A stretch of DNA of 64,000 nucleotides from Nemertoderma westbladi (taxonomy: Eukaryota; Xenacoelomorpha; Nemertodermatida; Nemertodermatidae), in assembly GCA_032718475.1 (NCBI GenBank), contig JAUCBJ010001794.1, positions 51,090 through 115,089 of the forward strand. The letters are read 5' to 3'. The stretch's first letter is position 1; the number at the start of each line of letters is the position of its first letter. Of the stretch, positions 32,772-45,777 are shown one piece after another. A model generated the notes under the pieces. It was not told where the DNA came from and made no database searches. It saw nothing but the letters and a program-made list of their open reading frames with translations. The translations under genes were made by a program, and so were the position numbers.

Positions 32772-34021
32772 ATAAGGAACCGACTTTTTATTTTAAATAA
32801 AAGAGACAACGAGAAATAGTATAGAACTAATAATTATGTAAAAATACAATCATATTTCATACAATAATTATTAATAAATTCGATCTATTATTAGTTGCTC
32901 AATTCTAGAACAAAATCGACTTGCAACTAGTGAAGACCTCGTTTTGGAATTTCGAAACCACGCTGGTGCGATGCGCGATATCGTGTTTAGTTAATAAATT
33001 GAAAACTCCATCAATTCATGTGCAACCATAGTAATAAGAAATCGCGATAAATGTAATTAAATAAAAATTATTCTAAAAAAAATTTCCTCAAAAAGTATGA
33101 AGTCTTGGCATTGCTGACGCGAAACTAGGCTAGTGAGATTCAGGATATTGCGTTTAATATAAAAATCGAAAACGCTATCGAATTCCGTAAAGGCGTTAAT
33201 AAAATACCGCAACTTTTTTGAAATTTGTAAAATTCTAGAACTAGAAAAAATTAAATTTTGAACGGCGCTGTTTGGGGTTTCGAAACATGGATAGGCTGAA
33301 AGAGGACATCAAATTAAGTTGAAAAATAAAAACCCCATCGAATTTGGACAAAGCGTTCCGGAGTTATAGCGGATCGAAAAAAATTGACCCCCCCCAGTCG
33401 CCAAAAATTTACAGTAATTTAAAATTTTGCAAAAAAATTTTTTTGCGTTATTTTTGATGGCGAATCGATTGGCAGTACTGGCTACGAAAATTTTTTTTTG
33501 GAAATTTTTGGTCAGAAAAAAAAACATGGAAAAAGTAGATTTTTAAAAAGATTTGACGTCTTTGCCTATGGTCAGAGAATGATCCAACTCTGTAACTTGG
33601 CAATCGCTCAAATCCATTCAGCTGAATGGCACAGTAGAGTAAACTAAAGTATATTCCCTATACAATGTTCTGAAGGGGAGACTGACAGAGAGTCCAACAA
33701 TAAAACATTTTGCAATAATGTTGACATTAATGTAGCCAACTCACTGTGTACTTAAGTCATTCAGCTTACATTAGCAGAGGGAGATATTCCCATAGAGTGC
33801 GCATTGGGAAGAGTAATTCAGCTGAGGCAATAATAGATTTCAAACTAAACCAACCAGTTAATATTTGCTTTGACAGAGTGTCCTAGGGCCTAAACAAACA
33901 GTATTGGTGTACTAAGTGAATAATCTTGGCAACCTCATCGATTTATACTAAGCCTTGTGTAGAAATCCATTACGTAAGCCATTTTTCATCACGACACCAG
34001 CTGTTATTGGTGATATTTTAC
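32772..34021 (+). repeat. Spacer B8 (1,250 bp)
   Basis: Poly-C 8; same decayed palindrome (GTACTAAGTGAAT) as B7. No gene seen. Confidence 0.88.
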
Positions 34022-34257
34022 CATTGCGCCTATGGCGTTTTTTCGTTTATGTCTATTTTTCGAGCCCACGGCTCATGGACGAAATAGCAGAACATACCAG
34101 GGACCTTAGAATCCGGTCAGCCAGCCGCTGTGAAAATTTCATCAAAATCGTTAGAGTAGTTTTGGCTGTAGATTAGCCAGTCAGCCAGCCAGTCAGCTAA
34201 CAATTCTTACAGTAATGAACCTCTCGGTTCCTAACTAGTGACGGGCCTAGCGGCCCG
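34022..34257 (+). repeat. Hairpin core HC24 (alpha, H1a, H2b)
   Basis: Middle reads GAATCCGGTCAGCCAGCCGCTG, a local rearrangement next to the inner stem. Confidence 0.9.
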
Positions 34258-35512
34258 ATAAGGAACCGACTTTTTATTTCAAATAAAAGAGACAACGAGA
34301 ATTATTATAGAACTAATAATTATGTAAAAATACAATCATATTTCATACAATAATTATTAATAAATTCGATCTATTATTAGTTACTCAATTCTAGAACAAA
34401 ATCGACCTGCAACTAGTGAAGACCTCGTTTTGGAATTTCGAAACCACGCTGGTGCGATGCGCGATATCGTGTTTAGTTAATAAATTGAAGACTCCATCAA
34501 TTCATGTGCAACCAGTAATAAGAAATCGCGATAAATGTAATTAAATAAAAATTATTCTAGAAAAATTTTCCTCAAAAAGTATGAAGTCTTGGCGTTGGTG
34601 ACGCGAAACTAGGCTAGTGAGATTCAGGATATTGCGTTTAATATAAAAATCGAAAACGCTATCGAATTCCGTAAAGGCGTTAATAAAATACTGCAACTTT
34701 TTTTAAATTTGTAAAATTCTAGAACTGGAAAAAATTATTTTTTGAACGGCGCTGTTTGGGGTTTGGAAACATGGATAGGCTGAAAGAGGACATCTAATTA
34801 AGTTGAAAAATGAAAACCCCATCGAATTTGGATAAAGCGTTCCGGAGTTATAGCGGATCGAAAAAAATTGACCCCCCCCCCAGTCGCCAAAAATTTACAG
34901 TAATTTAAAATTTTGCAAAAAAAATTTTTTGCGTTATTTTTGATGGCGAATCGATTGGCAGTAGTGGCTACGAAAAATTTTTTTTTGAAATTTTTGGTCA
35001 GAAAAAAAACATGGAAAAAGTATATTTTTAAAAAGATTTGATGTCTTTGCCTATGGTCAGAGAATGATCCAACTCTGTAACTTGGCAATCGCTCAAATCC
35101 ATTCAGCTGAATGGCACAGTAGAGTAAACTAAAGTAAATTCCCTATACAATGTTCTGAAGGGGTGACTGACAGAGAGTAATCCAACAATAAAACATTTTG
35201 CAATAATGTTGGCATTAATGTAGCCAACTCACTGTGTACGTAACAGTCATTCAGCTTACATTAGCAGAGTGAGATATTCCCATAGATTGCATTGGGAAGA
35301 GTAATTCAGCTGAGGCGATACTAGATTTCAAACTAAACCAACCAGTTAATAATGTTTGCTTTGACAGAGAGTGGTGGCCTATACAAACAGTATGGGTGTA
35401 CTGAGTATAATAATCTTGGCAACCTCATCGATTTATTACTAAGCCTTCTGTAGAAATGCATTACATAAGCCATTTTTCATCACGACACCAGCTGTTATTG
35501 GTGTTATTTTAC
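34258..35512 (+). repeat. Spacer B9 (1,255 bp)
   Basis: Poly-C 10; close to B10 over its whole length. No gene seen. Confidence 0.88.
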
Positions 35513-35749
35513 CATTGCGCCTATGGCGTTTTTTCGTTTATGTCTATTTTTCGAGCCCACGGCTCATGGACGAAATAGCAGAACATACCAGGGACCTTAG
35601 AATCGCGGTCATCCAGCCGCTGTGAAAATTTCATCAAAATCGTTAGAGTAGTTTTGGCTGTAGATTAGCCAGTCAGCCAGCCAGTCAGCTAACAATTCTT
35701 ACAGTAATGAACCTCTCGGTTCCTAACTAGTGACGGGCCTAGCGGCCCG
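35513..35749 (+). repeat. Hairpin core HC25 (alpha, H1a, H2b)
   Basis: Middle reads GCGGTCATCCAGCCGCTG, one base longer than standard; this shifts the open frame that runs through most alpha cores. Confidence 0.9.
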
Positions 35750-37003
35750 ATAAGGAACCGACTTTTTATTTCAAATAAAAGAGACAACGAGAATTATTAT
35801 AGAACTAATAATTATGTAAAAATACAATCATATTTCATACAATAATTATTAATAAATTCGATCTATTATTAGTTACTCAATTCTAGAACAAAATCGACCT
35901 GCAACTAGTGAAGACCTCGTTTTGGAATTTCGAAACCACGCTGGTGCGATGCGCGATATCGTGTTTAGTTAATAAATTGAAAACTCCATCAATTCATGTG
36001 CAACCAGTAATAAGAAATCGCGATAAATGTAATTAAATAAAAATTATTCTAGAAAAATTTTCCTCAAAAAGTATGAAGTCTTGGCGTTGGTGACGCGAAA
36101 CTAGGCTAGTGAGATTCAGGATATTGCGTTTAATATAAAAATCGAAAACGCTATCGAATTCCGTAAAGGCGTTAATAAAATACTGCAACTTTTTTGAAAT
36201 TTGTAAAATTCTAGAACTGGAAAAAATTATTTTTTGAACGGCGCTGTTTGGGGTTTGGAAACATGGATAGGCTGAAAGAGGACATCTAATTAAGTTGAAA
36301 AATGAAAACCCCATCGAATTTGGACAAAGCGTTCCGGAGTTATAGCGGATCGAAAAAAATTGACCCCCCCCCAGTCGCCAAAAATTTACAGTAATTTAAA
36401 ATTTTGCAAAAAAAATTTTTTGCGTTATTTTTGATGGCGAATCGATTGGCAGTACTGGCTACGAAAAATTTTTTTTTGAAATTTTTGGTCAGAAAAAAAA
36501 CATGGAAAAAGTATATTTTTAAAAAGATTTGATGTCTTTGCCTATGGTCAGAGAATGATCCAACTCTGTAACTTGGCAATCGCTCAAATCCATTCAGCTG
36601 AATGGCACAGTAGAGTAAACTAAAGTAAATTCCCTATACAATGTTCTGAAGGGGTGACTGACAGAGAGTAATCCAACAATAAAACATTTTGCAATAATGT
36701 TGGCATTAATGTAGCCAACTCACTGTGTACGTAACAGTCATTCAGCTTACATTAGCAGAGTGAGATATTCCCATAGATTGCATTGGGAAGAGTAATTCAG
36801 CTGAGGCGATATTAGATTTCAAACTAAACCAACCAGTTAATAATGTTTGCTTTGACAGAGAGTGGTGGCCTATACAAACAGTATGGGTGTACTGAGTATA
36901 ATAATCTTGGCAACCTCATCGATTTATTACTAAGCCTTCTGTAGAAATGCATTACATAAGCCATTTTTCATCACGACACCAGCTGTTATTGGTGTTATTT
37001 TAC
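35750..37003 (+). repeat. Spacer B10 (1,254 bp)
   Basis: Poly-C 9. Last of six consecutive B spacers. No gene seen. Confidence 0.88.
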
Positions 37004-37254
37004 CATTGCGCCTATGGCGTTTTTTCGTTTATGTCTATTTTTCGAGCCCACGGCTCATGGACGAAATAGCGGAACATACCAGGGACCTTAGAATCGCGGT
37101 ATCTAGCCGCTGTGAAAATTTCATCAAAATCGTTAGAGTAGTTTTGGCTGTAGATCAGTCAGTCAGCCAGCCAGTCAGCCAGCCAGCCAGTCTCGAGCAA
37201 TTCTTACAGTAATGAACCTCTCGGTTCCTAACTAGTGACGGGCCTAGCGGCCCG
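37004..37254 (+). repeat. Hairpin core HC26 (alpha, H1a, H2b)
   Basis: Leads into satellite; array ends CAGTCTCGAGC. Confidence 0.9.
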
Positions 37255-37295
37255 ATAAGGAACCGACTTTTTATTTCAAATAAAAGAGACAACGA

Positions 37296-38678
37296 GCTCG
37301 GCTCGGTCTTGCACGATTGGGCACGATTAAGTTCGACTTGGCTTGATCGGCTCGGCTCGGCTCGGCTCGGCTCGGCTCGGCTCGGCTCGGCTCGGCTCGG
37401 CTCGGCTCGGCTCGGCTCGGCTCGGCTCGGCTCGGCTCGGCTCGGCTCGGCTCGGCTCGGCTCGGCTCGGCTCGGCTCGGTTCGGCTCGGCTCGGCTCGG
37501 CTCGGCTCGGCTCGGCTCGGCTCGGCTCGGCTCGGCTCGGCTCGGCTCGGCTCGGCTCGGCTCGGCTCGGCTCGGCTCGGCTCGGCTCGGCTCGGCTCGG
37601 CTCGGCTCGGCTCGGCTCGGCTCGGCTCGGCTCGGCTCGGCTCGGCTCGGCTCGGCTCGGCTCGGCTCGGCTCGGCTCGGCTCGGCTCGGCTCGGCTCGG
37701 CTCGGCTCGGCTCGGCTCGGCTCGGCTCGGCTCGGCTCGGCTCTTCTGGCTCGGCTCGGCTCGGCTCGGCTCGGCTCGGCTCGGCTCGGCTCGGCTCGGC
37801 TCGGCTCGGCTCGGCTCGGCTCGGCTCGGCTCGGCTCGGCTGGCTCGGCTCGGCTCGGCTCGGCTCGGCTCGGCTCGGCTCGGCTCGGCTCGGCTCGGCT
37901 CGGCTCGGCTGGTTCGGCTCGGCTCGGCTCGGCTCGGCTCGGCTCGGCTCGGCTCGGCTCGGCTCGGCTCGGCTCGGCTCGGCTCGGCTCGGCTCGGCTC
38001 GGCTCGGCTCGGCTCGGCTCGGCTCGGCTCGGCTCGGCTCGGCTCGGCTCGGCTCGGCTCGGCTCGGCTCGGCTCGGCTCGGCTCGGCTCGGCTCGGCTC
38101 GGCTCGGCTCGGCTCGGCTCGGCTCGGCTCGGCTCGGCTCGGCTCGGCTCGGCTCGGCTCGGCTCGGCTCGGCTCGGCTCGGCTCGGCTCGGCTCGGCTC
38201 GGCTCGGCTCGGCTCGGCTCGGCTCGGCTCGGCTCGGCTCGGCTCGGCTCGGCTCGGCTCGGCTCGGCTCGGCTCGGCTCGGCTCGGCTCGGCTCGGCTC
38301 GGCTCGGCTCGGCTCGGCTCGGCTCGGCTCGGCTCGGCTCGGCTCGGCTCGGCTCGGCTCGGCTCGGCTCGGCTCGGCTCGGCTCGGCTCGGCTCGGCTC
38401 GGCTCGGCTCGGCTCGGCTCGGCTCGGCTCGGCTCGGCTCGGCTCGGCTCGGCTCGGCTCGGCTCGGCTCGGCTCGGCTCGGCTCGGCTCGGCTCGGCTC
38501 GGCTCGGCTCGGCTCGGCTCGGCTCGGCTCGGCTCGGCTCGGCTCGGCTCGGCTCGGCTCGGCTCGGCTCGGCTCGGCTCGGCTCGGCTCGGCTCGGCTC
38601 GGCTCGGCTCGGCTCGGCTCGGCTCGGCTCGGCTCGGCTCGGCTCGGCTCGGCTCGGCTCGGCTCGGCTCGGCTCGGT
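37296..38678. repeat. (GGCTC)n satellite (S4), ~1.38 kb, near-perfect
   Basis: After a short leader (CTTGCACGATTGGGCACGATT) the unit is almost unbroken; visible interruptions are near 37,481, 37,741 (CTCTTCTGG), 37,841 and 37,911. From about 37,920 to 38,676 I see no deviation. Confidence 0.97.
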
Positions 38679-38689
38679 CTGAGTCGACT

Positions 38690-38941
38690 CCCCGTGCTGC
38701 TCGAAGGGCGCAAAAACATATATCGAAGGGTCAAAGCAAAACTCACGTGCTGCTCGAAGGGACAAAGTCAAACAATGTGTCTATTATTTGATGTAATTCA
38801 CGTGCTGCTCGAAGGGCGCAAATACATATATCGAAGGGTCAAAGCAAAACTCACGTGCTGCTCGAAGGGACAAAGTCAAACATTGTGTCTATTACTTGAT
38901 TATCTCACGTGCTGCTAGAAGGGCGCAACTACATATATCGA
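38690..38941 (+). repeat. CACGTG C-array (S4)
   Basis: Five units; the first has AAAAACATATATC for AAATACATATATC. Confidence 0.92.
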
Positions 38942-39550
38942 AACAAGCCCCTGTCTTGTATTTTAATTATATCAGAAATCCTTGCCTTCAGTACAAATAT
39001 CTAAAAATTCATTCACCTGAAGTATGGGTAACATTATAAATTCGTTTTTCGCACAGTAGAGTTAACTAAGCAAATACCCTCCAGGTTGACTGAATGATTT
39101 TATTAATGTTTGCCATGCATAATGTACTATATTTGGGTCCCATGGCCCACCCCATTGAACAGCTTTGCTTACATCTGATAGAGAGTAATCCCAAATTAAC
39201 TTCCCTCTACGAAAATTATTTTAATTAAATACATACAACATAGCAGACAACTCTGCAATCAACAGTACGCAATAACTAAAATGGCATTCAGCTTACCAGC
39301 TATTCCCATTAAGCTAATAGATATTCGATTTCATTGGATTCAGTGAGTGTGTGAGGGCTATTGGGAGAGCAATCAGCTTATGATGTAATACATTAGAATC
39401 CCACGGCTTTTGTTTGCTTACTGTCTGAGTTGTAGAGTGAGGATAATACTTGGCAGAGAAAGCATTTCCTTGTTAGGTGGCCATTCCTATAGAATAGCAT
39501 TACTAGGCTATCTCTATCCATTTTTCATGAGTGCCAGCTGGTGTTTTTAT
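38942..39550 (+). repeat. S-unit distal block (S4)
   Basis: The small stem reads TGGGTC-CCAT-GGCCCA near 39,136, a change that is still G-U pairable. No gene seen. Confidence 0.85.
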
Positions 39551-39797
39551 CATTGCGCCTATGGCGTTTTTTCGTTTATGTCTATTTTTCGAGCCCACGG
39601 CTCATGGACGAAATAGCGGAACATACCAGGGACCTTAGAATCGCGGTATCTAGCCGCTGTGAAAATTTCATCAAAATCGTTAGAGTAGTTTTGGCTGTAG
39701 ATCAGTCAGTCAGCCAGCCAGCCAGTCAGTCAGCCACAAGCAATTCTTACAGTAATGAACCTCTCGGTTCCTAACTAGTGACGGGCCTAGCGGCCCG
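39551..39797 (+). repeat. Hairpin core HC27 (alpha, H1a, H2b)
   Basis: Array followed by CCACAAGCAATTC. Leads into satellite. Confidence 0.9.
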
Positions 39798-39839
39798 ATA
39801 AGGAACCGACTTTTTATTTCAAATAAAAGAGACAACGAG

Positions 39840-40560
39840 CTCGGCTCGGTCTTGCACGATTGGGCACGATTTAGTTCGACTTGGCTTGATCGGCTCAGTT
39901 TGGCTCGATTAGGCTCGGCTCGGCTCGGCTCGGCTCGGCTCGGCTCGGCTCGGCTCGGCTCGGCTCGGCTCGGCTCGGCTCGGCTCGGCTCGGCTCGGCT
40001 CGGCTCGGCTCGGCTCGGCTCGGCTCGGCTCGGCTCGGCTCGGCTCGGCTCGGCTCGGCTCGGCTCGGCTCGGCTCGGCTCGGCTCGGCTCGGCTCGGCT
40101 CGGCTCGGCTCGGCTCGGCTCGGCTCGGCTCGGCTCGGCTCGGCTCGGCTCGGCTCGGCTCGGCTCGGCTCGGCTCGGCTCGGCTCGGCTCGGCTCGGCT
40201 CGGCTCGGCTCGGCTCGGCTCGGCTCGGCTCGGCTCGGCTCGGCTCGGCTCGGCTCGGCTCGGCTCGGCTCGGCTCGGCTCGGCTCGGCTCGGCTCGGCT
40301 CGGCTCGGCTCGGCTCGGCTCGGCTCGGCTCGGCTCGGCTCGGCTCGGCTCGGCTCGGCTCGGCTCGGCTCGGCTCGGCTCGGCTCGGCTCGGCTCGGCT
40401 CGGCTCGGCTCGGCTCGGCTCGGCTCGGCTCGGCTCGGCTCGGCTCGGCTCGGCTCGGCTCGGCTCGGCTCGGCTCGGCTCGGCTCGGCTCGGCTCGGCT
40501 CGGCTCGGCTCGGCTCGGCTCGGCTCGGCTCGGCTCGGCTCGGCTCGGCTCGGCTCGGTC
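39840..40560. repeat. (GGCTC)n satellite (S5), ~0.72 kb, near-perfect
   Basis: After the leader ending GATTAGGCTC no deviation is visible from about 39,912 to 40,558. Shortest of the pure arrays that are complete in the window. Confidence 0.97.
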
Positions 40561-40569
40561 TGAGTCGAC

Positions 40570-40822
40570 TCCCCGTGCTGCTCGAAGGGCGCAAATACAT
40601 ATATCGAAGGGTCAAAGCAAAACTCACGTGCTGCTCGAAGGGACAAAGTCAAACAATGTGTCTATTATTTGATGTAATTCACGTGCTGCTCGAAGGGCGC
40701 AAATACATATATCGAAGGGTCAAAGCAAAACTCACGTGCTGCTCGAAGGGACAAAGTCAAACATTGTGTCTATTATTTGATTATCTCACGTGCTGCTAGA
40801 AGGGCGCAACTACATATATCGA
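40570..40822 (+). repeat. CACGTG C-array (S5)
   Basis: Five units in the same 53/55-bp alternation. Confidence 0.92.
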
Positions 40823-41431
40823 AACAAGCCCCTGTCTTGTATTTTAATTATATCAGAAATCCTTGCCTTCAGTACAAATATCTAAAAATTCATTCACCTG
40901 AAGTATGGGTAACATTATAAATTCGTTTTTCGCACAGTAGAGTTAACTAAGCAAATACCCTCCAGGTTGACTGAATGATTTTATTAATGTTTGCCATGCA
41001 TAATGTACTATATTTGGGTCCCATGACCCACCCCATTGAACAGCTTTGCTTACATCTGATAGAAAGTAATCCCAAATTAACTTCCCTCTACGAAAATTAT
41101 TTTAATTAAATACATACAACATAGCAGTCAACTCTGCAATCAACAGTACACAATAACTAAAATGGCATTCAGCTTACCAGCTATTCGCATTAAGCTAATA
41201 GATATACGATTTCATTCGATTCAGTGAGTGTGTGAGGGCTATTGGGAGAGCAATCAGCTTATGATGTAATACATTAGAATCCCACGGCTTTTGTTTGCTT
41301 ACTGTCTGAGTTGTAGAGTGAGGATAATACTTGGCACAGAAAGCATTTCCTTGTTAGGTGGCCATTCCTATAGAATAGCATTACTAGGCCATCTCTATCC
41401 ATTTTTCATGAGTGCCAGCTGGTGTTTTTAT
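40823..41431 (+). repeat. S-unit distal block (S5)
   Basis: Standard distal block with TGATAGAAAGTAATC and TTGGCACAGAAAG variants. No gene seen. Confidence 0.85.
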
Positions 41432-41670
41432 CATTGCGCCTATGGCGTTTTTTCGTTTATGTCCATTTTTCGAGCCCACGGCTCATGGACGAAATAGCGG
41501 AACATACCAGGGACCTTAGAATCGCGGTATCTAGCCGCTGTGAAAATTTCATCAAAATCGTTAGAGTAGTTTTGGCTGTAGATCAGTCAGCCAGCCAGCC
41601 AGTCAGTCACGAGCAATTCTTACAGTAATGAACCTCTCGGTTCCTAACTAGTGACGGGCCTAGCGGCCCG
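41432..41670 (+). repeat. Hairpin core HC28 (alpha, H1a, H2b)
   Basis: GTCCATTTTTCG variant before the second stem. Leads into a B spacer although preceded by an S unit. Confidence 0.9.
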
Positions 41671-42923
41671 ATAAGGAACCGACTTTTTATTTTAAATAAA
41701 AGAGACAACGAGAATTAGTATAGAACTAATAATTATGTAAAAATACAATCATATTTCATACAATAATTATTAATAAATTCGATCTATTATTAGTTGCTCA
41801 ATTCTAGAACAAAATCGACCTGCAACTAGTGAAGACCTCGTTTTGGAATTTCGAAACCACGCTGGTGCGATGCGCGATATCGTGTTTAGTTAATAAATTG
41901 AAAACTCCATCAATTCATGTGCAACCAGTAATAAGAAATCGCGATAAATGTAATTAAATAAAAATTATTCTAGAAAAATTTTCCTCAAAAAGTATGAAGT
42001 CTTGGCATTGGTGACGCGAAACTAGGCTAGTGAGATTCAGGATATTGCGTTTAATATAAAAATCGAAAACGCTATCGAATTCCGTAAAGGCGTTAATAAA
42101 ATACTGCAACTTTTTTGAAATTTGTAAAATTCTAGAACTAGAAAAAATTAATTTTTGAACGGCGCTGTTTGGGGTTTCGAAACATGGATAGGCTGAAAGA
42201 GGACATCGAATTAAGTTGAAAAATGAAAACCCCATCGAATTTGGACAAAGCGTTCCGGAGTTATAGCGGATCGAAAAAAATTGACCCCCCCCCCCCAGTC
42301 GCCAAAAATTTACAGTAATTTAAAATTTTGCAAAAAAAATTTTTTGCGTTATTTTTGATGGCGAATCGATTGGCAGTACTGGCTACGAAAAATTTTTTTT
42401 TGAAATTTTTGGTCAGAAAAAAAACATGGAAAAAGTATATTTTTAAAAAGATTTGATGTCTTTGCCTATGGTCAGAGAATGATCCAACTCTGTAACTTGG
42501 CAATCGCTCAAATCCATTCAGCTGAATGGCACAGTAGAGTAAACTAAAGTAAATTCCCTATACAATGTTCTGAAGGGGAGACTGACAGAGAGTAATCCAA
42601 CAATAAAACATTTTGCAATAATGTTGGCATTAATGTAGCCAACACACTGTGTACTAAACCGTCATTCAGCTTACATTAGCAGAGGGAGAAACTTGGATAC
42701 TCAACTAGAATGCATTGGGAAGAGTTATTCAGCTGAGGCAATAATAGATTTCAAACTAAACCAACCAGTTTATATTTGCTTTGGCAGGGCCTAAACAAAC
42801 AGTATGGGTGTACTAAGTACAATAATCTTGGCAACCTCATCGATTTATACTAAGCCTTGTGTAGAAATCCATTACATAAGCCATTTTTCATCACGACACC
42901 AGCTGTTATTGGTATTATTTTAC
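41671..42923 (+). repeat. Spacer B11 (1,253 bp)
   Basis: Poly-C 12. 3' part with GGGAGAAACTTGGATACTCAAC is shared only with B14. No gene seen. Confidence 0.88.
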
Positions 42924-43171
42924 CATTGCGCCTATGGCGTTTTTTCGTTTATGTCTATTTTTCGAGCCCACGGCTCATGGACGAAATAGCGGAACATACC
43001 AGGGACCTTAGAATCGCGGTATCAAGCCACTGTGAAAATTTCATCAAAATCGTTAGAGTAGTTTTGGCTGTAGATCAGCCAGTCAGTCAGCCAGCCAGTC
43101 AATCAATCAGCCAACAATTCTTACAGTAATGAACCTCTCGGTTCCTAACTAGTGACGGGCCTAGCGGCCCG
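42924..43171 (+). repeat. Hairpin core HC29 (alpha, H1a, H2b)
   Basis: Inner stem partner weakened to CCAC, as in HC10. Confidence 0.9.
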
Positions 43172-44437
43172 ATAAGGAACCGACTTTTTATTTTAAATAA
43201 AAGAGACAACGAGAATTAGTATAGAACTAATAATTATGTAAAAATACAATCATATTTCATACAATAATTATTAATAAATTCGATCTATTATTAGTTGCTC
43301 AATTCTAGAACAAAATCGACCTGCAACTAGTGAAGACCTCGTTTTGGAATTTCGAAACCACGCTGGTGCGATGCGCGATATCGTGTTTAGTTAATAAATT
43401 GAAAACTCCATCAGTTCATGTGCAACCAGTAATAAGAAATCGCGATAAATGTAATTAAATAAAAATTATTCTAGAAAAATTTTCCTCAAAAAGTATGAAG
43501 TCTTGGCATTGGTGACGCGAAACTAGGCTAGTGAGATTCAGGATATTGCGTTTAATATAAAAATCGAAAACGCTATCGAATTCCGTAAAGGCGTTAATAA
43601 AATACTGCAACTTTTTTGAAATTTGTAAAATTCTAGAACTAGAAAAAATTAATTTTTGAACGGCGCTGTTTGGGGTTTCGAAACATGGATAGGCTGAAAG
43701 AGGACATCGAATTAAGTTGAAAAATGAAAACCCCATCGAATTTGGACAAAGCGTTCCGGAGTTATAGCGGATCGAAAAATATTGACCCCCCCATTTGACC
43801 CCCCCCCCAGTCGCCAAAAATTTACAGTAATTTAAAATTTTGCAAAAAAAATTTTTTGCGTTATTTTTGATGGCGAATCGATTGGCAGTACTGGCTACGA
43901 AAAATTTTTTTTTGAAATTTTTGGTCAGAAAAAAAACATGGAAAAAGTATATTTTTAAAAAGATTTGATGTCTTTGCCTATGGTCAGAGAATGATCCAAC
44001 ACTGTAACTTGGCAATCGCTCAAATCCATTCAGCTGAATGGCACAGTAGAGTTACCTAAAGTAAATTCCCTATACAATGTTCTGAAGGGGAGACTGACGA
44101 GAGTAATCCAACAATAAAACATGTTGCAATAATGTTGGCATTTGTAGCCAACTCACTGTGTACTTAACAGTCATTCAGCTTACATTAGCAGAGTGAGATA
44201 TTTCTATAGATTGCATTGGGAAGAGTAATTCAGCTGAGGCGATAATAGATTTCAAACTAAACCAACCACCAGTCAATGTTTGCTTTGACAGAAAGTGCAG
44301 GGCCTAAACAAACAGTATGGGTGTACTAAGTATAATAATCTTGGCAACCTCATCGATTTATTACTAAGCCTTGTGTAGAAATGCATTACATAAACCATTT
44401 TTCATCAGGACACCAGCTGTCATTGGTGTTATTTTAC
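43172..44437 (+). repeat. Spacer B12 (1,266 bp)
   Basis: The poly-C site is doubled: TTGACCCCCCC ATTTGACCCCCCCCCC near 43,783-43,808, a short local duplication. A 186-codon minus frame (43,455-44,015) exists because the doubled tract joins two frames. 3' part matches B5. Confidence 0.88.
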
Positions 44438-44670
44438 CATTGCGCCTATGGCGTTTTTTCGTTTATGTCTATTTTTCGAGCCCACGGCTCATGGACGAAA
44501 TAGCGGAACATACCAGGGACCTTAGAATCGCGGTATCTACCCGCTGTGAAAATTTAATCAAATTCGTTAGAGTAGTTTTGGCTGTAGATCAGCCAGTCAG
44601 CCAGTCAGCCAACAATTCTTACAGTAATGAACCTCTCGGTTCCTAACTAGAGACGGCGTCAAGACGCCGT
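44438..44670 (+). repeat. Hairpin core HC30 (alpha, H1a, H2a)
   Basis: Same private changes as HC21 but followed by H2a and an A spacer; HC21 has H2b and a B spacer. Confidence 0.9.
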
Positions 44671-45509
44671 TAAGCAAGTCGGAAGTCATCAATCAAATAT
44701 AAATTCCCTCAACAATGTTTACCTATGGTCAGAATGGAAGGGCTATTTACCTATGGTCAGAGAGAGATCCCACTCTGTAATTTGGCAATTGCTCAAATTC
44801 ATTCAGTTGAATGGCACAGTAGAGTGAACTAAACTAAATTCCCTCAACAATGTTTGGCTATGGTCTGAAAGAACTAACAGTCATTCAGCTTGCACAATGT
44901 CAATCACCTACAGTATAAAACATTTAGAATGCCACAGTGTGTATCCTGATACAGATAATAAGCAGTGATATATATATTTCAAACTATAATGTTAGTGTTA
45001 GCCTTACACAGTATCAGTATGAGGCTGAGTAAACATTCCACCTTATAAGCATACTGCCTCCACAGAATTAATGTTGGCCGAAAGATTTAAAAATAAAACA
45101 ATTATTATTATAAATACAGTGCAATCCAATAGTACCCAACACACTGTGTAACTAACAGTCAATCAGCTTACACGTCAATTAACATAGAAGAGAGAGTAAC
45201 CTTGTAGATCGCCATAGAAAGCATTGGGAAGAGTTATTCAGCTGAGGCTGTAATAGCCGGCTAACCCAGTGAATGATTATAAAGTTGGCACTGTATGTAC
45301 TTCCTTGTTAGGTGGCTCCCTATAGAATAGCAAACCAACCAGTTGATGTTTGTTTGCACAGAGTGGTTGGTAGGGCCTAAACAAACAGTATGGGTGTACT
45401 GAGTACAATAATCTTGGCAACCTCATCGATTTATACTAAGCCTTGTGTAGAATTGCATTACATAAGCCATTTTCCATCAGAACACCAGCTGTCATGGGTG
45501 TTATTTTAC
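44671..45509 (+). repeat. Spacer A13 (839 bp)
   Basis: Common A form. No gene seen. Confidence 0.88.
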
Positions 45510-45777
45510 CATTGCGCCTATGGCGTTTTTTTCGTTTATCTCTATTTTTCGAGCCCAGAGGCTATGGACGGAGTAGCCGATCATGCCAGGGACCTTAGAA
45601 TCGCGGTATCTAGATGCTGTGAAAATTTCATCAAAATCGTTAGAGTAGTTTTGGCTGTAGATCAGCCAGCCAGCCAGCCAGCCAGTCAGCCAGCCAGCCA
45701 GCCAGTCAGTCAGTCAACAATTCTTACAGTAATCAAGTCTAACGACTTGCTAATTAAAGACGGCGTCAAGACGCCGT
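45510..45777 (+). repeat. Hairpin core HC31 (beta, H1b, H2a)
   Basis: The H1-H2 linker is altered (GCTAATTAAAGACGG) and H2a is followed by GAAGGAACCGAAGC, not the usual A start. Left border of block D. Confidence 0.88.

Noticed and set aside
37155-38791. Open frames of up to 538 codons on both strands reading (SARLG)n or (AEPSR)n, also at 19.6-21.0, 22.0-23.5 and 39.7-40.8 kb
   Set aside because: The 5-bp unit has no stop in any of six frames, so open frames arise automatically. Overlapping frames on both strands, no flanking gene structure, and frame changes at each satellite phase break argue against coding.
43455-44015. Minus-strand frames in B spacers (93-186 codons)
   Set aside because: Length depends on the poly-C tract, which varies freely; recurrence is explained by spacer identity. 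No motif recognised.
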